The notes under the pieces were generated by a model. It saw nothing but the letters and a program-made list of their open reading frames with translations. It did no database searches and had not been told where the DNA came from. Below are positions 36,543 through 45,947 of a stretch of DNA of 64,000 nt, piece after piece. This DNA comes from an uncultured Chloroflexota bacterium. Its GTDB lineage: Bacteria > Chloroflexota > UBA11872. Every line of letters starts with the position of its first letter. The stretch's first letter is position 1. Location: NCBI GenBank assembly GCA_958296175.1, contig OY282448.1, positions 1,093,899 through 1,157,898 of the forward strand, given 5' to 3'. The position numbers and the translations under genes are program-made.

Positions 36543-37895
36543 ATGGCTTTAGGTTTGGCGCCGGCAACCGACCGCCTCCCGCCCCAAAACACCGACGCCG
36601 AGCGTTCGCTGCTCGCCAGCCTGCTGATCGACCCCGAGGCCATCACGCGCGTGGCCGGCAAGATCGGGGCAGACGACTTCTACCGCGAGGCCCACCGCGC
36701 AATCTTCGCCGCCGTGACCGAGCTGTCGTCGCGCAACCAGCGGGCCGACTACGTCACGCTCTGCGAGCAGCTGAAGCGCGACGACACGTTGGCCGACGTG
36801 GGCGGCGAGAGCTACGTCATCGAGCTCTCCACGGCGGCTCCCACCCCGTTCCACGTCGAGTATTACGCCGAGATCGTGCGGCGCGCGTCCACCCTGCGCC
36901 AGATCATTCAGAGCGCCACGCGCATGGTGGCCAGCGCCTACACCCCCGACGCCGAACCCGACGAGGTGCTGGACGAGGCCGAGAGCCTGATCTTCGGCAT
37001 CGCCAACGAAGTGCGCGCGCGCGACGTCGAACCCATCCGCGAGATTCTGCACCAGTTCAGCGAGCAGCTGATGTACCGCGTCGAGCACCGCGGCATGCCC
37101 ACCGGCGTCTCGACCGGCGTGCGCGGGCTGGACACGCTGACCGGCGGCCTGCAGCGCTCCGACCTGGTGATTCTGGCCGCGCGCCCCGGGGTGGGCAAAA
37201 CGGCCTTTTCGCTCAGCGTGGGCCTGCACGCGGCCAAGCAGAACGAAGTCCCGGTGGCGTTCTTCTCGCTCGAAATGCCCGCGGAACAGATTGCCCAACG
37301 CCTCATCAGCACCGAAGCCCGCATGGACGCCATGCGCATTCGCGACGGCGACCTGGACGACGACCAGCTGCAGTACGTGGTGCGCTCGATGAGCGACGTG
37401 GCCGAATACCCCATCTTCATCGACGACTCCCCCTCGCTGAGCGTGCTGGAACTGCGCGGCAAGGCGCGGCGCATGCATCTGGAACACAACGTCGGACTGC
37501 TGGTGGTGGACTACCTGCAGCTGATGACGGCCTCCGGACATCGGGAAAACCGCGTGCAGGAAATCACCGAGATCACCCGCTCGCTGAAGGCGCTGGCGCG
37601 CGAGCTGAACATCCCCATCGTCGCCTGCGCCCAGCTCTCGCGCGCGGTCGAGCAGCGCCCCGACTCCAAACCGCGGCTCTCCGACCTGCGCGAAAGCGGC
37701 TCCATCGAGCAAGACGCCGACCTGGTCATGTTCTTGCACGAACCCGGACGCGACGACGACGAGTCGATCAGCCGCCCCGTCGACCTCAAACTGGACATTG
37801 CCAAACACCGCAACGGCCCGATCGGGGTCGTGGACCTGCGCTTCATCCGGCCGCAAGGCCGCTTCGAGGAAGCGTCCGGCCGCGTCGGCCTATAG
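36543..37895 (+). CDS. dnaB: Replicative DNA helicase DnaB
   Basis: 450 residues, no intein. The N-terminal primase-interaction domain starts PQNTDAERSLLASLLIDP. The RecA-like domain has Walker A ARPGVGKTAFS, FFSLEMPAEQIAQRLIS, Walker B NVGLLVVDYLQLM, and the arginine-finger region LRESGSIEQDADLVMFLHE. It unwinds DNA at the replication fork. ATG 36543 fits the family start. DnaA boxes lie directly upstream. Confidence 0.97.
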   Translation: MALGLAPATDRLPPQNTDAERSLLASLLIDPEAITRVAGKIGADDFYREAHRAIFAAVTELSSRNQRADYVTLCEQLKRDDTLADVGGESYVIELSTAAPTPFHVEYYAEIVRRASTLRQIIQSATRMVASAYTPDAEPDEVLDEAESLIFGIANEVRARDVEPIREILHQFSEQLMYRVEHRGMPTGVSTGVRGLDTLTGGLQRSDLVILAARPGVGKTAFSLSVGLHAAKQNEVPVAFFSLEMPAEQIAQRLISTEARMDAMRIRDGDLDDDQLQYVVRSMSDVAEYPIFIDDSPSLSVLELRGKARRMHLEHNVGLLVVDYLQLMTASGHRENRVQEITEITRSLKALARELNIPIVACAQLSRAVEQRPDSKPRLSDLRESGSIEQDADLVMFLHEPGRDDDESISRPVDLKLDIAKHRNGPIGVVDLRFIRPQGRFEEASGRVGL

Positions 37896-38206
37896 ACGTC
37901 CGGCCGCAGTGCGCTGGAAGCGTCCGGCTGCGGCATGGGCGCGCGGCCCGGGCGTCAGCGCCTTTCCCGCCCCCTGCGCGTCATGCCCGCGCAGGCCAGA
38001 ACCCGCAACCGCGCGCCCGAACGTTGCCGCCTGCCCCCTCCCCGCAACTCCCTGGCCGCTGGGATGGCGCGGTGCGCGCAGCGGCGCCGACCCTCGTTCC
38101 GCCCTCGTCCTGCGGGAGAATGGCAAACGAAGGGCCGAGGGTTGTGGCAGGGAATGGGAAAGCGGGGTACAACAGGCCGTCACGGGCCTGACGGGAAGCG
38201 CCGACC
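37896..38206. other. Gene-less stretch after dnaB
   Basis: It begins with GCGTCCGGC-type direct repeats that continue the last codons of dnaB (near 37875, 37899 and 37920). The rest is G+C-rich with no clear hairpin terminator. A short open frame continues but has no start or family support. Confidence 0.55.
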
Positions 38207-39376
38207 ATGACCGAGCACGCCGGGCGCGACTTTCGCGCGCCGCCCACCATCCACGTCGGCCGCGGCGCGTTGCGGCGGCTGCCCGCCGCGCTGCGCGAGC
38301 TGGGCGCGCAACGGGCGGCCATCGTCACCGACCGCGCCATGGGCGCCTCGCCCTGGATTCCCCGGCTGGAAGCCTGGGCCGCGGAGGCCGACGCGGCCGC
38401 GCACGTCCTGGCCGAGCTGCGCGGCGAACCAACCACGCACGACGTGCAGGCGGCCCTGCAGGCCATTCGCGCGGCGCGGGCCGACGTGGTGATCGGCTTT
38501 GGCGGCGGCAGCGCCCTGGACACGGCCAAGCTGGCCGCCGTGCTGCCCGCCAACCCGGGCCGCCCGCCCGACTTCGAGGGCTACGACCGCATTCCGAACC
38601 CAGGCCTGCCCGTCATCGCCATTCCCACCACCGCCGGCACCGGCAGCGAGGTCACGCGCGGCGTGGCCGTCACCGACCCCGACCGCGACGTCAAGATGCT
38701 GATGATGAGTCCGCACCTGGTGCCGGCGGTTGCCATCGTCGATCCCGAGCCGACCCTCACCATGCCGCCGGCGGTCACGGCCTCCACCGGGCTGGACGCG
38801 CTGACGCACGGCATCGAGGCCTACGTCTCGCGCCGCCGCTTCCCGCTGACGGACGCGCTGGCCATCGACGCGGTTGGCCGCATCGGCCGCAATCTGGCGC
38901 GCGCCTACCACCACCCCGACGACGCCGAGGCGCGCGCGGAGATGCTGATCGCCTCGCTGCACGCGGGCCTGGCCTTCAACAACGCCTCCGTGGCGCTGGT
39001 GCACGGCATGTCCCGCCCGATCGGCGCCTACTTTCACGTGCCCCACGGACTCTCCAACGCCATGCTGCTGCCCGCGGTGATGGAGTTCAGCCTGGACGGC
39101 GACATTCCCAGGTACGCGCAGGCGGCGCGGTGCCTGGGCGCCGTCGAAGCGTCCGACGAAGCCGCCGCGTCCGCCGGCGTGGCCATCGTGCGCGCCCTGG
39201 CCCGCGAACTGAACGTCCCCACCCTGCGCGCCTGGGGCGTGGACGCCGCCCGCTTCCGCCAGGTGACGAGCCAGATGGCCCACGACGCGCTGGCCAGCGG
39301 CAGCCCGGCCAACAACCCCCGCCCGGCCACCCACGCCCAGATCACCGCCCTCTACGACCAGGCCATCAGCGCCTAG
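38207..39376 (+). CDS. Iron-containing alcohol dehydrogenase
   Basis: 389 residues, normal length. NAD-binding GFGGGSALDTAK, then PTTAGTGSEVTR, GLDALTHGIEAYVS with the metal His, and ALVHGMSRPIGAYFHVPHGL with the other His ligands of the group III ADH metal site. It oxidises an alcohol or reduces an aldehyde or ketone; the substrate is not predictable. ATG 38207 is preceded by ACGGGAAG. Monocistronic as far as can be seen. Confidence 0.95.
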   Translation: MTEHAGRDFRAPPTIHVGRGALRRLPAALRELGAQRAAIVTDRAMGASPWIPRLEAWAAEADAAAHVLAELRGEPTTHDVQAALQAIRAARADVVIGFGGGSALDTAKLAAVLPANPGRPPDFEGYDRIPNPGLPVIAIPTTAGTGSEVTRGVAVTDPDRDVKMLMMSPHLVPAVAIVDPEPTLTMPPAVTASTGLDALTHGIEAYVSRRRFPLTDALAIDAVGRIGRNLARAYHHPDDAEARAEMLIASLHAGLAFNNASVALVHGMSRPIGAYFHVPHGLSNAMLLPAVMEFSLDGDIPRYAQAARCLGAVEASDEAAASAGVAIVRALARELNVPTLRAWGVDAARFRQVTSQMAHDALASGSPANNPRPATHAQITALYDQAISA

Positions 39377-39481
39377 CCAGACGCCTCGCTCCGCAGCCCG
39401 CCGCACCCCCGCGCGCCTCCCTCGCCCGCAGGGGCGGGGGAAACGAACGGCGAGAAAGGGCGGGGGCGGGGTTGCTCTCGA

Positions 39482-39487
39482 TATAAT
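39482..39487 (+). promoter_or_regulatory. Candidate -10 box of secA
   Basis: A perfect TATAAT, 53 bp before the secA ATG, in the context TCGATATAATCGATATG. No good -35; the upstream sequence is G-rich. Confidence 0.45.
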
Positions 39488-39540
39488 CGATATGCATCTG
39501 GGGCGCGTCGTGCGCGGCCGGGCAGTTGTTCTGAGCAGAT

Positions 39541-42192
39541 ATGGCGCTTGGACTCTTGAAGCGATTGGTGGGCGACGACGCCAGCCGGACGGCGCGTCGG
39601 TACGCCTCCGTGGTGGCGCGGGTCAACGCGCTGGAGCCGGACGTGCAGGCGCTCTCCGACCGCGAACTGCTGGGGCAAACGCCCGAACTCCGCCGCCGCC
39701 TGGCCGAGGGCGAACAGCTGGACCGGCTGCTGCCGGAAGCCTTCGCAACCGTGCGCGAGGCCGTACGCCGCCACACGGGCGAGCGGCAGTTCGACGTGCA
39801 GCTGATCGGCGGCGCCGTGCTCCACGGCGGCGGCATTGCCGAAATGCGCACCGGCGAGGGCAAGACCTCCGTGGCCGCGCTGGCCGCCTATCTCAACGCG
39901 CTGCCCGAGCGCGGCGTGCACGTCGTGACCGTCAACGACTACCTGGCCAGCCGCGACGCCACCTGGTACGGACAGGCGCTGGTGGAGCGGCTGGGCATGC
40001 GCGTGGGCGCCATTCAGCACGGCATGCCAGCCGACCAGCGCCGCGCGGCCTACGCCAACGACATTACCTACGGCACCAACAACGAGTTCGGGTTCGACTA
40101 CCTGCGCGACAACATGGTGCACGCGCTGGACGACCGCGTGCAGCGCGGGTTGGCCTACGCCATCGTGGACGAAGTGGACAACATTCTGGTGGACGAGGCG
40201 CGCACGCCGCTCATCATCTCTGGGGCGGCCGAACAGTCCACCGAGCACTACTACCAGATGGCCCAGGTCGTGCGCCGCCTCCGCGAGGAGCGCGACTACA
40301 CCATCGACCTGAAGCTGCGCACGGCCAGCCTGACCGAGGCCGGCATCGCCGCTCTGGAGCGGCTGCTGAACGTGGCCAACCTCTACGACGACCAGTCCTT
40401 CCAACTGGTGCATTACGTGGAGCAGGCGCTGCGGGCGCAGGTCATCTACGAGCGCGGGCGCGACTACGTGCTGTTCCGCGACGGCCGCGTGGTGGACGGC
40501 CGCGACCGCCGCGCCGAGGTCGTGATCGTGGACGAGTTCACCGGCCGCCTCATGCACGGGCGCCGCTACAGCGAGGGGCTGCACCAGGCCATCGAGGCCA
40601 AAGAAAGCGTGCACGTGCAGCGCGAAAGCCAGACGCTGGCCACCATCACCTTCCAGAACTACTTCCGCATGTACGACAAGCTGGCCGGCATGACGGGCAC
40701 TGCCAAAACCGAGGAGCAGGAGTTCCAGTCGATCTACGGCCTCGACGTGACCGTGGCGCCCACGCACCTGCCCATGGTGCGCGACGACCGCGCAGACCTG
40801 GTCTACCGCTCGGCGGCGGCGCGCGACGCGGCCCTGCTGGACGGGCTGGCCGAGATTCACGCCAGCGGACGCCCCATCCTGGTCGGCACCACCTCCATCG
40901 AGAAGTCCGAGGCGCTCAGCCAGCTCTTGCAGCGCCGCGGCATTACCCACAACGTGCTCAACGCCAAATACCACGAGCAGGAAGCCGGCATCGTGGCCCA
41001 GGCCGGGCGCGAAGGCGCCGTGACCCTCGCCACCAACATGGCCGGGCGCGGCACCGACATCATCCTGGGCGGCTCCCCGGCCGGCCGCGGCCCCGACGAA
41101 TGGAGCGCCGAACACGACCGCGTGGTGGAGCTGGGCGGCCTGTACGTGCTGGGCACGGAACGCCACGAGGCGCGCCGCATCGACAACCAGCTGCGCGGAC
41201 GCTCCGGGCGCCAGGGCGACCCGGGCGCCTCGCAGTTCTACCTGTCGCTCGAAGACGACCTCATGCGCCGCTTCAGTTCCGACCGCATCAAAGGCGTGCT
41301 GCAGCGGCTGGGCGTGGAGGAACACGTCCCCATCGAGAGCGGCATGGTTTCCAAGGCGCTGGAATCCGCCCAGACCAAAGTGGAAGCCCACAACTACGAG
41401 ACCCGCAAGTACGTGCTGGAGTTCGACAACGTCATCAACCGCCAGCGCGGCGTCGTCTACCAGCAGCGCGAGCGCGTGCTCACCGCCGACGACGTGTCAG
41501 CGCTCTTCCGCGAGATGCTGGGCCAGGAGGTCGAGCGGCTGGTGCGCGCCCACGACGTGGGGCCGCACGCCGACGTCGAGACGCTCCAGCAGCTCGTGCA
41601 GGCCTACGCCGCAACCGTGGGCGAGGAACAGAGCCAGCCGCTGGCCGTGAACGACCTGGAAGGCCTGAAGGACGACGCGGTGATCGAGACCGTGCTGGCG
41701 GACGCCGAGGCGCGCTGCACGGCGCGGCTGAACGAGATTCCCGCCGAGCTTGCGCCGCGGCTGCTGCGCTGGCTGATGCTGCAAACCATCGACTACCTCT
41801 GGGTGCAGCACCTCACCGCCATCGAAGACGTGCGCCAGGGCATCGGCTTGCGCGCGTACGGGCAGCAAGACCCGCTGGTGGCCTTCAAGCGCGAGGCCTT
41901 CCAGATGTTCGGCGCGCTGATCGACTCCACGCGCAGCGACATCGTGCGGCGCTTCTTCCGCGTGCAGTCGCGCGAGGCGCCGGCGGAGGAAACCGTCCTG
42001 ACCCAGCACCTGGACGCCGTGGACCAACGCCCGACCGCCGCCGCGCCGCCGCCGCCGCGCCGCGCGGCGGCGCGCAACGGCCAGGGCAACGGCCAGGCCG
42101 CGCCGCTGAGCCGCCGTGAACGCCGCGCGCGCGAACGCGCCGCCAAGAAACGCAACCGCCGCCGCGCCCGCCAGCGCAGCCGCGTGTCCTAA
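39541..42192 (+). CDS. secA: Preprotein translocase ATPase SecA
   Basis: 883 residues. FDVQLIGGAVLHGGGIAEMR and TGEGKTSVAAL form the DEAD motor P-loop; VDEVDNILVDEARTPLIISG is the Walker B region. The preprotein cross-linking domain and second motor (GTTSIEKSEALSQLL, ATNMAGRGTDIILGG, QLRGRSGRQGDPG) follow. The C-terminus is a basic Arg/Lys tail with no zinc-binding Cys motif, so SecB binding by that route is not expected. It drives Sec secretion. The prfB start follows 21 bp after the stop. Confidence 0.99.
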   Translation: MALGLLKRLVGDDASRTARRYASVVARVNALEPDVQALSDRELLGQTPELRRRLAEGEQLDRLLPEAFATVREAVRRHTGERQFDVQLIGGAVLHGGGIAEMRTGEGKTSVAALAAYLNALPERGVHVVTVNDYLASRDATWYGQALVERLGMRVGAIQHGMPADQRRAAYANDITYGTNNEFGFDYLRDNMVHALDDRVQRGLAYAIVDEVDNILVDEARTPLIISGAAEQSTEHYYQMAQVVRRLREERDYTIDLKLRTASLTEAGIAALERLLNVANLYDDQSFQLVHYVEQALRAQVIYERGRDYVLFRDGRVVDGRDRRAEVVIVDEFTGRLMHGRRYSEGLHQAIEAKESVHVQRESQTLATITFQNYFRMYDKLAGMTGTAKTEEQEFQSIYGLDVTVAPTHLPMVRDDRADLVYRSAAARDAALLDGLAEIHASGRPILVGTTSIEKSEALSQLLQRRGITHNVLNAKYHEQEAGIVAQAGREGAVTLATNMAGRGTDIILGGSPAGRGPDEWSAEHDRVVELGGLYVLGTERHEARRIDNQLRGRSGRQGDPGASQFYLSLEDDLMRRFSSDRIKGVLQRLGVEEHVPIESGMVSKALESAQTKVEAHNYETRKYVLEFDNVINRQRGVVYQQRERVLTADDVSALFREMLGQEVERLVRAHDVGPHADVETLQQLVQAYAATVGEEQSQPLAVNDLEGLKDDAVIETVLADAEARCTARLNEIPAELAPRLLRWLMLQTIDYLWVQHLTAIEDVRQGIGLRAYGQQDPLVAFKREAFQMFGALIDSTRSDIVRRFFRVQSREAPAEETVLTQHLDAVDQRPTAAAPPPPRRAAARNGQGNGQAAPLSRRERRARERAAKKRNRRRARQRSRVS

Positions 42193-42213
42193 ATCCCAAG
42201 GACTGCCCCGCCC

Positions 42214-43348
42214 ATGAGCACCCCCGTCGACACCAGCGAGCTGGAAGGCCGCGCCCGCCAGGCGCACCGCCGCGTCACCGAAATCCGGAGGCACCTTTGA
42301 CCTGGCCGCCAAGCGCCAGGCGCTCGCCCAGATCGACCGCCAGATTGCGTCCCCCGATCTGTGGGACGTTCCCGACCGCGCCCGCGCCCTGCTCACGCGC
42401 CGCGGGCGCTTGCAGGCGGAGATTGGAGCCTGGGACGACATAAGCGCCGCCGCTGACGACATGGTGGGCCTGGTCGACCTGCTGGAACCGGAGGACGCCG
42501 ACCTTGCGCGGGACGTGGCCGACGAGGTCGACGACCTCGAAACCCGGCTCGCCGACCTGGAGCTGCAGCTCACGCTGGGCGGCGCCTACGACGAACGCGA
42601 CGCCTTCCTGACCGTGCAATCCGGCGCCGGCGGCACCGAATCGCAAGACTGGGCCGAAATGCTGCTGCGCATGTACGCCCGCTGGGCCGACACGCACGAC
42701 CTGGCCCCCGAAACCGTGGACGTCTCGCCGGGCGAGGAGGCGGGCATCAAGAGCGCCACGCTGCGCGCCGCGGGGCGCTTTGCCTACGGGCGGCTGAAAG
42801 CCGAGCGCGGCGTCCATCGCCTGGTGCGCATTTCCCCCTTCGACGCCGGGAACCGCCGCCACACGTCGTTCGCGCGCGTGGACGTGGTGCCCGTGCTGGA
42901 CGACGCGGGCGAGATCGCCCTGGAGCCGGGCGACCTGCGCGTGGACACCTTTCGCGCCAGCGGCGCCGGGGGGCAGTATGTCAACAAGACCGACTCCGCG
43001 GTGCGCATCACGCACCTGCCCACCGGCCTCGTTGTCTCATGCCAGAACCAGCGCTCGCAGCACCAGAACCGTGAGGTGGCCTTGCAGATGCTGCGCGCGC
43101 GGCTGCTGGAGCGCCAGCTTGCCGAGCGCGAGGCCGAACAGGCGCGCCTGCGCGGCGCGCAGGCCGCCGTGGACTTTGGCAGCCAGATCCGCTCGTACGT
43201 GCTGCACCCCTACCGCATGGTGAAAGACCTGCGCACCGGCCTGGAAGTGGGCGACGCCGACCGCGTGCTGGACGGCGACCTCGACCCTTTCATCGAAGCC
43301 TGGCTGCGAGCCTCCATCGGCAACCAGGACGGAGCATCCAAAGAATGA
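42214..43348 (+). CDS. prfB: Peptide chain release factor 2, with programmed +1 frameshift
   Basis: Coding is 42214-42297 joined to 42299-43348, about 377 residues. The first 28 codons end in CGG AGG CAC CTT and then an in-frame TGA (42298-42300), the classical RF2 autoregulatory site: a Shine-Dalgarno-like CGGAGG just before CTT-TGA. Slipping one base continues as DLAAKRQALAQIDRQIASPDLWD. RF2 domains follow: GGTESQDWAEMLLRMYARWA and the peptidyl-tRNA hydrolysis motif SGAGGQYVNKTDSAVRITH. RF2 reads TGA and TAA. It shortly follows secA, a common arrangement. Confidence 0.97.
42288..42300 (+). promoter_or_regulatory. prfB programmed frameshift signal
   Basis: GAGGCACCTTTGA: SD-like GGAGG, CTT slippery codon and TGA. 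When RF2 is scarce the ribosome shifts +1 on CTT-T; when RF2 is plentiful it terminates. Confidence 0.93.
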
Positions 43349-43450
43349 CCCCACCCCCCGACATCTCCAGCGCTTTTCTCGGTTCCCTCTCCGCCGCTCT
43401 CCTCGCCCGGCACGGCCGAGGGGCGCGGCCCCTTCCGCGGAGGCGTGCCC

Positions 43451-44842
43451 ATGCATAGCCGTTCGCTGCATTGCAGCCGGCGCCGCCTGACCGGCGCGGC
43501 TCGGTTCGCCGCGTCGATCTTCCTCGCCGCCCTGGTGCTGCTGACCGCCCGCCCGGCCGCCGCCGATGGGCTCGCGGACGCCGTTCTGACCAGCGAGCTG
43601 GACTACGGCTCGTCCATCACGTTCGAACTGGACGCGCCCTGGCTCGGGCCGCCGCCGACGGCCGTGTCGGTGCTCTTTGGGCTGCCCGACGGCATTGCGT
43701 CGGCGCGCCGCGCCGCCGAGTTCTCCGTCGTGGACGGGCGCTTGACCGCCGCGCACGTGTGGATGCCGCGCGGCCGTATCGTGCCCGGCTCGGACCTCGC
43801 CTACCGCTTCGAAATCGAGACCGCGGACGCCGCAATCACGACGGCAGCGGATTCGTTGACCTATATCGACCCTTCCCTGTCCTGGCAGCGCGCGTCCGAG
43901 GGGCTGGTCGACATCTGGTGGTACGCCGGCGGGGACGCCGTGGCCGCCGAAGCCAGCGGCGGCATCCGCCAGGGGCTGGACATCTTGGCGCGCGATTTCG
44001 ATCTGCGGCTGACCCGTCCCACGCGCCTGGTGCTGTACGCCGACCTGGAGCGCATGCACGCCGACCTGGGCCGCGGCACCAACTCCTGGGTCGGCGGCCA
44101 GGTGTTCTCCGCGTTCGACGTCACCATCCTGTACGCCGACGCCAACCCGGAGTTCCGCCGGGACTTGCAGGCCACCGTCGCCCACGAGATGGTCCACGTG
44201 GTGATCGACCAGGTCGTCGACACGCCCTTCCGCGGCGTGCCCGCCTGGGTGCACGAAGGCGTGGCCACCGTGGTGGAAAGCGCCGTCATGGAGCGGTTCC
44301 CTTACGCCGAGCTCATGGCCGAGGCCGTGGAAGAGAACACGTTCGTGTCGCTGCGCGGCATCGTCGGCTCGTTTCCCGTGAACAGCCGGCGGGCCGCGTT
44401 GGCCTATGCGCAAAGCAACTCGATCGTCACCTACATCATCGACCGCTGGGGGTCGTCGGCCATCACCGCGCTGCTGCACGCCTACGACGAGGCGCTGACG
44501 GACGACGAGGCGCTGCTGGCCGCCGTGGGCGTCGACCAGGATGCGCTGGAACGCGAATGGCTGACTTCCCTGGGCGCGCAGGACGCGCAGTTTGCCGCCA
44601 TCGACGCGCCCATGCCTGCCGAGGCCGAGGCCGCCGCGCCGGCCGCAGACGCCGCGGACCCTGCGCCTGCCGCGGCGCTCGCCCAGGACGCCCTGCCCGC
44701 CCAGCCCGCGGCGGCGTCCAGCACGGAGTCGCCCGCAGCCGCGCCCAGCGCCGTGGCCACGCCGGTGCTGGTAATCGGCGCCGTTGCCGTTAGCGGCGCC
44801 GGCCTGGCCGTCCTGCGCCGCAGGCGCCGCGCGCGCGCATGA
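43451..44842 (+). CDS. Secreted or anchored peptidase MA-like metallohydrolase
   Basis: 463 residues. Signal peptide FAASIFLAALVLLTARPAAA. A beta-rich N-terminal region is followed by the zinc protease core: VAHEMVHVVIDQ (HEMVH) and downstream PAWVHEGVATVVES, whose Glu is the third ligand region of the peptidase MA family. The C-terminus has a Pro/Ala-rich linker and a last hydrophobic helix (VATPVLVIGAVAVSGAGLAV) ending in RRRRRARA, a membrane anchor. It probably faces outside. ATG 43451 is chosen because GGAGG is 7 nt upstream (43439-43443); GTG 43445 is too close to it. Confidence 0.82.
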   Translation: MHSRSLHCSRRRLTGAARFAASIFLAALVLLTARPAAADGLADAVLTSELDYGSSITFELDAPWLGPPPTAVSVLFGLPDGIASARRAAEFSVVDGRLTAAHVWMPRGRIVPGSDLAYRFEIETADAAITTAADSLTYIDPSLSWQRASEGLVDIWWYAGGDAVAAEASGGIRQGLDILARDFDLRLTRPTRLVLYADLERMHADLGRGTNSWVGGQVFSAFDVTILYADANPEFRRDLQATVAHEMVHVVIDQVVDTPFRGVPAWVHEGVATVVESAVMERFPYAELMAEAVEENTFVSLRGIVGSFPVNSRRAALAYAQSNSIVTYIIDRWGSSAITALLHAYDEALTDDEALLAAVGVDQDALEREWLTSLGAQDAQFAAIDAPMPAEAEAAAPAADAADPAPAAALAQDALPAQPAAASSTESPAAAPSAVATPVLVIGAVAVSGAGLAVLRRRRRARA

Positions 44843-44864
44843 GCCGCGCCTCGTCCACCCGCGC

Positions 44865-45008
44865 CGGCCGTCGGGCGGCGGGCAGCAGCGCACCGCCCGC
44901 GCCAGCGCCATTGCCCGCGCCATCGTGCGGCGCTGCCCCATCCTGGCGGCCGACGAGCCCGCAGGTTCGGGCGCCGAGCATGGCCCCGGCCCGGCGCGCA
45001 CGTGGTAA
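44865..45008 (+). pseudogene. Remnant of an ABC transporter ATPase (FtsE/LolD-like)
   Basis: In the short interval before ftsX, a frame reads SGGGQQRTARASAIARAIV, then RRCPILAADEPAGSG. This is recognisably the ABC signature (LSGGQQQR), the helix after it (IARAI) and Walker B (ILLADEPTG) of an FtsE/LolD/MacB-type ATPase. The Walker A part and the C-terminal region are missing and the signature has an extra Gly. It lies exactly where ftsE normally precedes ftsX; here the intact ftsE is downstream. Confidence 0.65.
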
Positions 45009-45043
45009 CGCCCGCTGGGGTCCCGGCCGACGGAGCCGCCCCC

Positions 45044-45937
45044 GTGCAGGCTAGGCTCAACGCCCTGCGCTACGTGCTGGGCACCGCCGCGCACGGCCTC
45101 TGGCGCAACCCCACCATGACCATCGGGGCCGTCATCACCACCACCGTCATGCTCATCACCCTGGCGGCCTTCCTGGCCATCAACGACACGCTGAATACCA
45201 TGGTCACGGCGCTGGGGCGCAAGAGCAATCTGATCGCCTACGTGCGCGACGACGCCCGCCCCTCGCGCGTGACGGCCATCATGCGCGACCTGGAACAGCG
45301 CCCCGGCGTGGGCGAGGTGGTGTTCGTGACCAAGGACGACGCCTTGCAGCTGTTCGTGGAGCGCTTCACCGACCAGCGCGACGTGCTGGACATCCTGCGT
45401 ACCAACCCCCTGCCGGCCAGCGTGGAGCTGCGCATGGACAATCCCGCGGTGCTGCCCGCCCTGGCCGACGAGCTGCGCGGCATGGCCGAAACCTTCGAGA
45501 GCGTGGTGGTGCCCATCGACGTCGTCGAGCGCCTGCTGTCCATCAGCAACGTTTCCCGCGTGGCCGGCACCGTCATGGTGGTGGCGCTGACGGCCGTGAC
45601 CCTGTTCGTGATCGTGAACACCATTCGTATTGCGGTCTACGCGCGCCGGCAGGAGATCGAAGTTATGAAGCTGGTGGGCGCCACGGACTGGTTCGTGCGC
45701 GGGCCGTTCGTCATCGAGGGCGCCGTCATCGGGGTGGTGGGCGCCACCATCGCCGCCGTGACGCTGGTGGTGCTCTACGCGCAAGCCGCCCCGCAGGTCA
45801 CCCGCATCATTTCGTTCCTGCCCATCGCCGCCGACGCGGGCTTCGTGCGCAATCTGGCCGTGTTCACCGTGCTGGTTGGCCTGGTCGTGGGCAGCGTGGG
45901 CAGCTACTTCTCCGTCCGCCGCTACCTGGCCGTGTAG
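45044..45937 (+). CDS. ftsX: Cell division protein FtsX
   Basis: 297 residues. The N-terminal helix follows LRYVLGTAAHGLWRNPTM, the large extracytoplasmic domain runs from about residue 45 to 155, and three more helices and the FtsX/MacB permease end (RQEIEVMKLVGATDWFVRGP, ending in VGSVGSYFSVRRYLAV) complete the family layout. With FtsE it controls cell-wall hydrolases at the septum. GTG 45044 is preferred because GGAG is 8 nt upstream; GTG 45002 would add a non-conserved 14 residues. Confidence 0.93.
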   Translation: MQARLNALRYVLGTAAHGLWRNPTMTIGAVITTTVMLITLAAFLAINDTLNTMVTALGRKSNLIAYVRDDARPSRVTAIMRDLEQRPGVGEVVFVTKDDALQLFVERFTDQRDVLDILRTNPLPASVELRMDNPAVLPALADELRGMAETFESVVVPIDVVERLLSISNVSRVAGTVMVVALTAVTLFVIVNTIRIAVYARRQEIEVMKLVGATDWFVRGPFVIEGAVIGVVGATIAAVTLVVLYAQAAPQVTRIISFLPIAADAGFVRNLAVFTVLVGLVVGSVGSYFSVRRYLAV

Positions 45938-45947
45938 GAGCGCCGCC

